Shown here one piece after another: positions 13,978 through 22,700 of a stretch of DNA of 42,500 nt. The notes beneath the pieces are model-generated. The model had not been told where the DNA came from. It did not search any database and saw only the letters and a list, made by a program, of their open reading frames with translations. Both the position numbers and the translations under genes were made by a program. The stretch is taken from positions 17,845,306 to 17,887,805 of the forward strand of contig NC_135567.1 of the NCBI RefSeq assembly GCF_964340395.1, given 5' to 3'. The number at the start of each line of letters is the position of its first letter. The stretch's first letter is position 1. The stretch comes from Glandiceps talaboti (lineage: Eukaryota > Hemichordata > Enteropneusta > Spengelidae).

Positions 13978-16707
13978 ATGGAACTAGCATTGGATACCGA
14001 TAGAAGTCCAGAAGTGACTTTAGATACTGATCGACTAGAAGCTAAATTAAACAGATCGGACTTTGCACAAGTTGTGTTCCAAAATGTAGCAGAAACGTAC
14101 CCACCAGGTAAGATGTCTTTGAATGATTGCTTAATTTAGGATAGGTAGATTAATACTAGTTGTGTAGATATGTTGGCTTCCCACATGTAGACTAGTTTAT
14201 TTAAAACTTTGGTAGCCCGAGTAATTAATATATTATGCACTGGTTAGCATTGGTACAAATGTATAGCACTCAAAACTAGATGAATAGTTACATAGATTTA
14301 TGTACATTGTACTATGCACTGATTTGTTAGCACTATTGTAATACTGTTTTAACTAGGCTAAGTTGATTAATACAGTTGTATGTATGTATGTATGTATGTA
14401 TGTATGTATGTATGTATGTATGTATGTATGTATGTATGTATGTATGTATGTATGTATGTATGTATGTGTGTGTGTGTGTGTGTGTATGTGTGTATGTATG
14501 TATGTATGTATGTGTGTATGTATGTATGTATGTATGTATGTATGTATGTATGTATGTATGTATGTATGTATGTATGTATGTATGTATGCATGTGCATGTA
14601 TGTAGTGCACTAGATATGTGTATGAAGTGCCCTGCATGTACTATATTATTGATTCTTAGTTTTGTTTTTGTTTTTTAGATTTTAGTTTTTTCGTAGTTTT
14701 TGTCCAAGGTGTACCTGTACACTTGTAAATAATTACAAATTAATGACTGCAATACAGCCTACATATATCACTCAAATATCATTGGCTCTTTGTTTTTGTC
14801 CCAGGTGCACACATCGAGTGTCATTACACATTGACCATTGCAATACAGCCTACATCCAGAGATTGGGTTGGTTTGTACAAAGTTGGTTGGACGTCAGTCA
14901 AAGATTACCAAACATTCAATTATGTATCTATCCCAGCAAGAGTGGATGATAATGATATTGAAGCTACAGTGCTCTTCTCAGGTGAGTAATACTTTATATA
15001 TTGAAATTGAACCTGCACAAACCAAGTTGAACAAAAAATATGGAATTTATACCCTGGTTTTTCTACATCACCACAATGCGTGTCTGTGTCACAACAACAT
15101 TTGTCTATGTCACTGGTTCTGCTGTGTTCAAAATATGAGTCAAAATGTTCAAAATTATACTTTCCCCAATTTTTCTGATATTACTGGCGCTGGTATAATT
15201 ATATTATTCTCCAATATATTTCTTTATAAATTCAGCCAGAAAATATTCATGACATAAGGGTTGTCACTGTGAGTCGCTAGACTCGTAAATGTATTGACAA
15301 GACCCCTTATGTCACTTGTATTTCCTTGGCTGAACAAACAAAAATATTGGGGAATAACATAATTATATTAGCACTGTTGATGAGTATATATTATTTGTTT
15401 ATCCAAATCGTATTTTGAGTTAAGGGAAATGTCACTCCAGGAAATAAAGCTTTTTTGTTAACGTTAGGTATTGGAGAGTGATGTCATGGTTTTACATCAC
15501 CCACATTTCATTAACCCTTTCAGGACTAGAAACTTTCCCGCCAAAATTTTTGAACAAAAATTCTTGTTTCTCTGTAATTTGTGGAAAAAGATCAACTTTA
15601 TTTTAGATCAGAATTCAAGAAATATTACTTCCCAATGAAGTAATATTCTTAAATTTTAGAAAATGTTCTTACAATCAAGTTTCTATTTATTCCAATGTCG
15701 CCTCTAGGAATGAAAGGGTTAAACTTAGATATGTTCACCAAAAGAGAATTTTGCAATTTTACAATCATCAGCTTGCTCTAAAAAAACTAATTTTTGATAG
15801 TTACCAGGTTGGTGCATTGTGTTAATGTAGAAGAGGGCATTTTAGTCATTACTTATTTTTACTAATTAGTAGACTAGTACATTGTGTTCATGTACAAGAA
15901 GGCATTTTAGTCACTACTTATTTTTACCAATTACCAGACTGGTACATTGTGTTCATGTACAAGAAGACATTTTAGTCACTTCTTATTTTTACTAATTGCC
16001 AGACTTGAACACAATGTACCAGTCTGGTAATTAGTAAAAATAAGTAGTGGCTAATTACCAGACTGGTACATTGTGTTCATGTACAAGAAGGCATTTCAGT
16101 CACTACTTATTTTTACAAAGTACCAGACTAATACATTGTGTTCATGTACAAGAACGCATTTTAGTCACTACTAATTTTGCAGTTTTGGTTTCCAGCGAAT
16201 AAGCGAAAACATGTCTATAGTGAAAATATCCAAGTTTACGAGACTATCATGTCCCATGAATGAAACTTCAAGGTAACTTTATTTTCCCTGTACTATCACA
16301 ACAGGATATTTTCTAACACATTGTGTGTTTTGGTTTCACAGCATACTACTTACCCAAAGAGGATGGAGAATTCTACCAGTTTGTATATGTGAATAAAAAT
16401 GGCGAAGTTAAAGGGGCTAGTACTCCATTTCAGTTTAAGACTCCCACAGCTGATGATTTTATTGAGATTGAGGATGAAAACACAGACATGTTATTAATCA
16501 AAACCAAGACGGCATTCTGTGAAGAAAGACTGAACCAAGCTAATGAAGAGAAGGCAAAACTGGTGAGACAACTGAGACGCTTTGAAGACACCCAGGACAA
16601 CTTAACTCAGAAAATTACTGAACTACACAAACAGTTGGATGAAGAGAAGAAGAACTATACACAGCTAGAGGGATGGTACAAGGTGTGTATGTGTAGTGTA
16701 TTATGAT

Positions 16708-16788
<81 letters not shown>

Positions 16789-19700
16789 TGTGTGTGTGTG
16801 TGTGTGTGAGGAGGGAGGGGAGAGACAGACAGACAGACATGGAGAGAGAGAGAAAGACAGACAGACGTACAGACAGACAGACAGACAGAGGTGGAGAGAG
16901 AGGGAGAGAGAGAGATGAAGAGAGCAAGAGAGCGAATACGTCATTCTTTTGATATACGTACTTTTAATACATTCTATAGCAGTTCACATTACAAAGGAGT
17001 GTACCTGTAATGTTCACTAATGATCAGTAGATAGCAACATGTCCTTAACTTCGGAGAAATTCATTTAAAATGTAAATCTAATGTTTTGTTTGTATCATTT
17101 GAACTAAACAGAAAGCACTGAGTACAAGTTCCGCTATCGAGAGCGATAAACATGGACTACAGTTGAAAGTAACACATACTGAGGACGAGATCAAGAAGTT
17201 GACTGAAGACATCGAGAAGAAAGAAAAAGCACTAGCAGAAGTTGTGAAGAAATCTGAGACGTGTGAAGGAAATCTTGAAGAACTTACCAAGGTGAAAGAG
17301 GATCTTGAGAGACAACTTGAAGACAGCAAGAATGAAATTGAGATGTACAAGGTTAGTTATGTCATATTGCCTTCATGAATAAACAGATAACTTGTCAATG
17401 TGTACATCCCAACTGTCCGTGGCACCAATAAATGAATGAATGAATGAAATTTATTTCACCAGATAACAAAAAAAAGATACATTTTCAAAGAAACATATGA
17501 TAAAAATTTACAAAATGAATACAAAAGAAATACACAATTGTTATCTGATGTGGATCATGGAAAAAGTTCAGCGGAACTAGTTTTGTCCATGGTAGGTGAT
17601 GTAAAATCAGGAAATGACTCTCCAGAACCCATACTTTATCAAAATGACTTCATTTCCTGGTGTAGCATTAACCTTTAACACTATAACAGTAAACCAGGAA
17701 GTTGTAAAAGGGGGAATTACAAATGATGTAGTTACAGCTACAATGATGTAGGCTTGGTTTTTCACTCATGTAATGTGACATTTACAGCTAAAATGATGTA
17801 GGCTTGGTTTTTCACTTGTGTAACATGACATTTACAGCTAAAATGATGTAGGCTTTGTTTTTCACTCATGTAACATGACATTTACAGATAAAATGATGTA
17901 GGCTTGGTTTTTCACTCGTGTAATGTGACATTTACAGCTAAAATGATGTAGGCTTGGTTTTTCACTCTTGTAATGTGACATTTACAGCTAAAATGATGTA
18001 GGCTTGGTGTTTCACTCGTGTAAGATGACATTTACAGCTAAAATGATGTAGGCTTGGTGTTTCACTCATGTAACATGACATTTACAGCTAAAATGACGTA
18101 GGCTTGGTGTTTCACTCATGTAACATGACATTTACAGCTAAATGATGTAGGCTTGGTGTTTCACTCATGTAACATGACATTTAACATTTTCTCGTCTTGT
18201 TTTCTTCAGGAACAGTTCACTGCTGCTGACATTGAAAATAAAACATTGTTGGAACAAGTTGCTGCATTGAAATCACAGCTCTCTGATACGGACCAATCTC
18301 TGATGAAAACGAAGGAAGAAACCAACCAATTACAATCTAGAATTGATGAAGAGAGAAGAAAGTTTGAACGACAGTTACATGTAACATCAGCTGATAAGGT
18401 AAAATAAACACACTATGATGACGTGATATCAACTGATAAGATAGTCTAGTTACTAAACATGTAGTTGTTCTCTACAATCTCTTTCTAACATAGAGTCAAA
18501 CGGACAAATTGTATCAAAATCTAGCTAAAAAATCTCCTGCTAGGGAAAGGATGGACAGAACGTGTCAGTAGTAATCCATCACACACTGGCAGTCATTTGT
18601 AATTGGTAACTTCATTCACTTTACTACTACAAACTCAACCTCCAGTTTGAATGTAAGTGATGTGAGGATGCGATGGTGTCGTCACGTTATATCAACACAT
18701 AAATTATCGCTGTTGGTGGTAAAAACAGAATTCTGTGCTAAAGACATCCATTTGACCCCATGTTACATGTGATATCACCTGATAAATTATCATGAACAGT
18801 TGTGACATGAGACATCAACTGTTACGGTAACACTGACAGGTACCTGTGATATGTGACACCAGCTGTTGACGCCAGCTGTACCACAGACAGTTGTGACATG
18901 TGACCAGCTGTTTTGGTGAAACTAACCCCATGTTACATGTGACATCAGCTGTTAAAGTATCACGGACAGTTGTGACTTGTGACATGTGACGTCAACTGAT
19001 AAACTAACACTGACAGGTGTGACATGTGACATGAACTGGTTAGGTGAAACTAACCCCATGTTACATGTGACGTCAGCTGCTTAGGTGAAACTAACCTCAT
19101 GTTACATGTGATATGAACTGCTTAGGTAAACTAACCCCATGTTACATGTGACATGAACTGCTTAGGTAAACTAACCCCATGTTACATGTGACATGAACTG
19201 CTTAGGTAAACTAACCCCATTTGACATGTGGCATGAACTGCTTAGGTAAACTAACCCCATGTGACATGTGGCATGAACTTCTTAGGTAAACTAACCCCAT
19301 GTTACATGTGACATGAACTGTTTAGGTGAAACTAACCCCATGTTACATGTGACATGAACTGTTTAGGTGAAACTAACCCCATGTTACATGTGATATGAAC
19401 TGTTTAGTTGAAACTAACCCCATATGTGACATGAACTGTTTAGGTGAAACTAACACCATGTTACATGTGACATGAACTGCTTAGGTGAAACTAACCCCAT
19501 GTGACATGTGACATGAACTGCTTAGGTGAAACTAACCCCATGTGACATGTGACATGAACTGCTTAGGTGAAACTAACCCCATGTGACATGTGACATGAAC
19601 TGCTTAGGTGAAACTAACCCCATGTGACATGTGACATGAACTGTTCTGGTAACACTGACTCATCAATGCTGCTCCTAAACTCTGGAATTGTTTGCCAACA

Positions 19701-22700
19701 GAACTTAGACTTTGTAGCTCTATTGACATTTTTAAACGAAAACTGAAGACTCATCTTTTTATGAAGGCGTATGCCTAGTTTTAATTTTGTTTCATTAGTT
19801 GCTACTTTTATCTATGAACTTTGAACTTGTGGGACTTTGAACGTTTTTAACTTTTATCCCTTTTCAGTATGTATTCCTTTCACCTTTTTAGTTTTGTTCA
19901 GCGCCTCTGAGCAAACCCTATTTGTTATACTGGCGCTCTATAAATGTTATTATTATTATTATTATTATTATCAATCATTTCAGGCTCATATGTCCACATT
20001 GGAATCTAAAGTGAAGAACTATGAGGACAAGCTGGCCGCCTTAGAAGAGACCAAGACATTACTAACTGAAGAATTGGATACTCTCAAACAAGTACAATAT
20101 AACATGTCTAAAACTATGGAAGTAAGTACAATTAAAAAAGAGTAACATAAAGGTTCTTATCACTACAAGTCAAATTTCCATTGTCAAAAAGAGTAACATA
20201 AGGGTTCTTGTCTCTACAAGTCAAATTTCCGTTGTCAAAAAGAGTAACATAAGGGCTCTTGTCACTACAAGTCAAATTTCCAGTGCAGATTCACTGTTTT
20301 TGCTGGTCCCTATGTTCATGTACATTGCATATGAACGCAGGTAACTAGTGATTCCATTTGTTGTTCTCAATTGGCTGAGACGACCAACCACCCAAAAATG
20401 ACAAAATGTAGCTAATTTAGAAAGTTTCATTGCAGGAAAAGACTGATGAAGCAGGCAATCTGAAAACACAACTACAAAGACAAAAACTGGCCTATCAGGA
20501 AAGGGAAGGTGAATTAAAGGAAGAAATCAAGGCATTGAGAGATGGTTTAACACAGTTAGCCGAGGTAAGTAATAGTTAAAGTGGCCATATGGATGAGGAT
20601 TGGACACTGAGCATCTTATTTTGTGTCCGACACTGAGCGTGTTATTTGTGTCTGACACTGAGCGTCTTATTTCTGTCCGACACTGAGCATCTAATTTGTG
20701 TCCGACACTGAGTGTCTAATCTGGTCCGAAACTGAGCAATATATTTGGTATTTGTTTTGGACTTTTAGTTCCGTGGCTTTTACAATGGGCTTCATCCCTG
20801 CATCTGTAACATGTCATTTCGCAGACATACAACATTCAATTTCTTTCAAACCTTGCACAAAGGTGACATGTCAAAAACTCATGCAACTACCCCAAATACA
20901 TCACACTTGTACTCACCTCATGCGGCTCTGTCCCAAAGACAGCAAACTTGCACACTCACCTCATGTGCTACAACCTCAAAAATAGTGATATTTGAAATTA
21001 ATATCTTTTTATCAGGAGAAAGAAAAACTAATCAAAGAAATCCACAAAAAGGAGAAGGAGCATGAAGGACCTTTGTATGCTCTCCAAGAAGTGAACAAAC
21101 ACTTGAAAGACCGGTACGACAAACTCAAGAAACTGCATGAAGAGTTAGTGAAACAGAGAGATGACTTGGTGAAAAAACATGTGACTGTGGAACAGGATAG
21201 GAGTGACTTGCAACGAGAGAATGACGATCTTAGAGAACGTCTTGAGATGGGTGCTGCTGCCTGGACGGAGAAATACAAGGAGTGTAAGAAGTTGGAAGGC
21301 AAAGTAAAGAAACTGAGGAAAAGTACATCAGTGACGGAATCTTCAAAGGATAGTCTGGAAGACAGTCTGGGAAAGACTGGTATGTTTAATTCTGTAATCT
21401 TTGTCAACATTTGCAGGGGTGAACAAATCCACTTGTCCTGGGTCCGGGACTAGCAATTTTTTTGGGCGGACCACACAAATTTGAACTTGTCTGGTCCGAC
21501 CAGTACCTTACTGTTAATAACTATGTTAAAAAGTTGTCTGAATATACAGATTCATAGGTAAGATTTCACATTTGTGTTTCACATTAGCAGCTGCTGGGAC
21601 CACTAATTCTTTCAGCAGGACCACTGGATTTTTTAAGGCACTGGTCCGGGGACCACTAGTTCACAAAATGATTTGTTCACCCCTGATTTGTGATAAAAGA
21701 TATGTTAGGTACACATAGAATATAGACCTCAGCAGTGCGCCCTCTAGTGATGGCCAAATTTTGTTGTTGGGAGTCAAAATAGAAAAAAAAATTTCTTGTG
21801 AGTCACCACATAGTAAGAGATAGGAGAACACCAAATTTGGTGCATCACTAGAAATTGTGCACGTCAATGGCACGTCAAATTGGCTTAGAGGGCACACTGG
21901 ATCTGGGGGATGATAGAAAATAGACAAAATAGTTAAAATAGATGCGGGTATATTATAGACACTAAGAATTATAGATATGTAGTTAGGATATACTCAATTA
22001 TATGTATCATAGAGTAAAGACCCTAAGAATTATAGATGATATGTAGTTAGAATAGACTCGAGTTTACCTATCACAGAGTATAGAATTATACAAAATAGTT
22101 TGTTAGAATAGTATGTAGTATACCTAGCATGGTGTGTCGACCTAAATTTATGGATATGTAGTTAAAATAGACGTAAGCATGGCTATCATAGAGTATAGAC
22201 AAACAGAATTATAGATGATATGTAGTTAGAATAGACTTAAAAGTGTGGTAGATATTGTAGTGAATAGACTGTAAAGTTTATTCTCTGTACATTTCATGCA
22301 ATCTTAATTCATTTATACTTTTTACAGAAGAACAAGTTCAAGAAAGTGCCGATGTGAATTCATTTGAAGGGGTTAAGTCCACGCAGGCTATTGCCTTTGA
22401 TAGTGTACTTCATACACAGCTGAATGAGTTGGAGAAAGAATTGGAGGATAGAAACAGCAAATGCGTCAATTACAAACAACTGTTGCAGGTATGTACATTT
22501 GGTGTTTATTGTCTCCACTGTAAATATCTTCACGTAATTACAATCTGAATGAATTATAAATTCACTCTTTATACTATTGTTTCATTATACTATTGTGATA
22601 TTTCATACTATTTTTATATTTTATTATACTATTGTTTCATTATACTATTGTGATATTTCATACTGTTATATTTTATTATACTATTGTTTCATAATTGTTT

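Noticed and set aside
14353-14678. Six long open frames of Met-Tyr-Val-Cys or His-Thr-Tyr-Ile repeats
   Set aside because: They are translations of a (TGTA)n microsatellite on both strands; the same applies at 3601-3862.
16615-16944. Ser/Leu-rich minus-strand and Arg/Glu-rich plus-strand frames
   Set aside because: Low-complexity (GA)n and (GACA)n translation next to a genuine exon on plus.
18700-19655. CRISPR-like regular repeats
   Set aside because: Units are contiguous without unique spacers and lie in an animal intron; this is a minisatellite.
21012-21410. 132-codon minus-strand frame
   Set aside because: Antisense shadow of the large TAX1BP1 coiled-coil exon 21016-21379.
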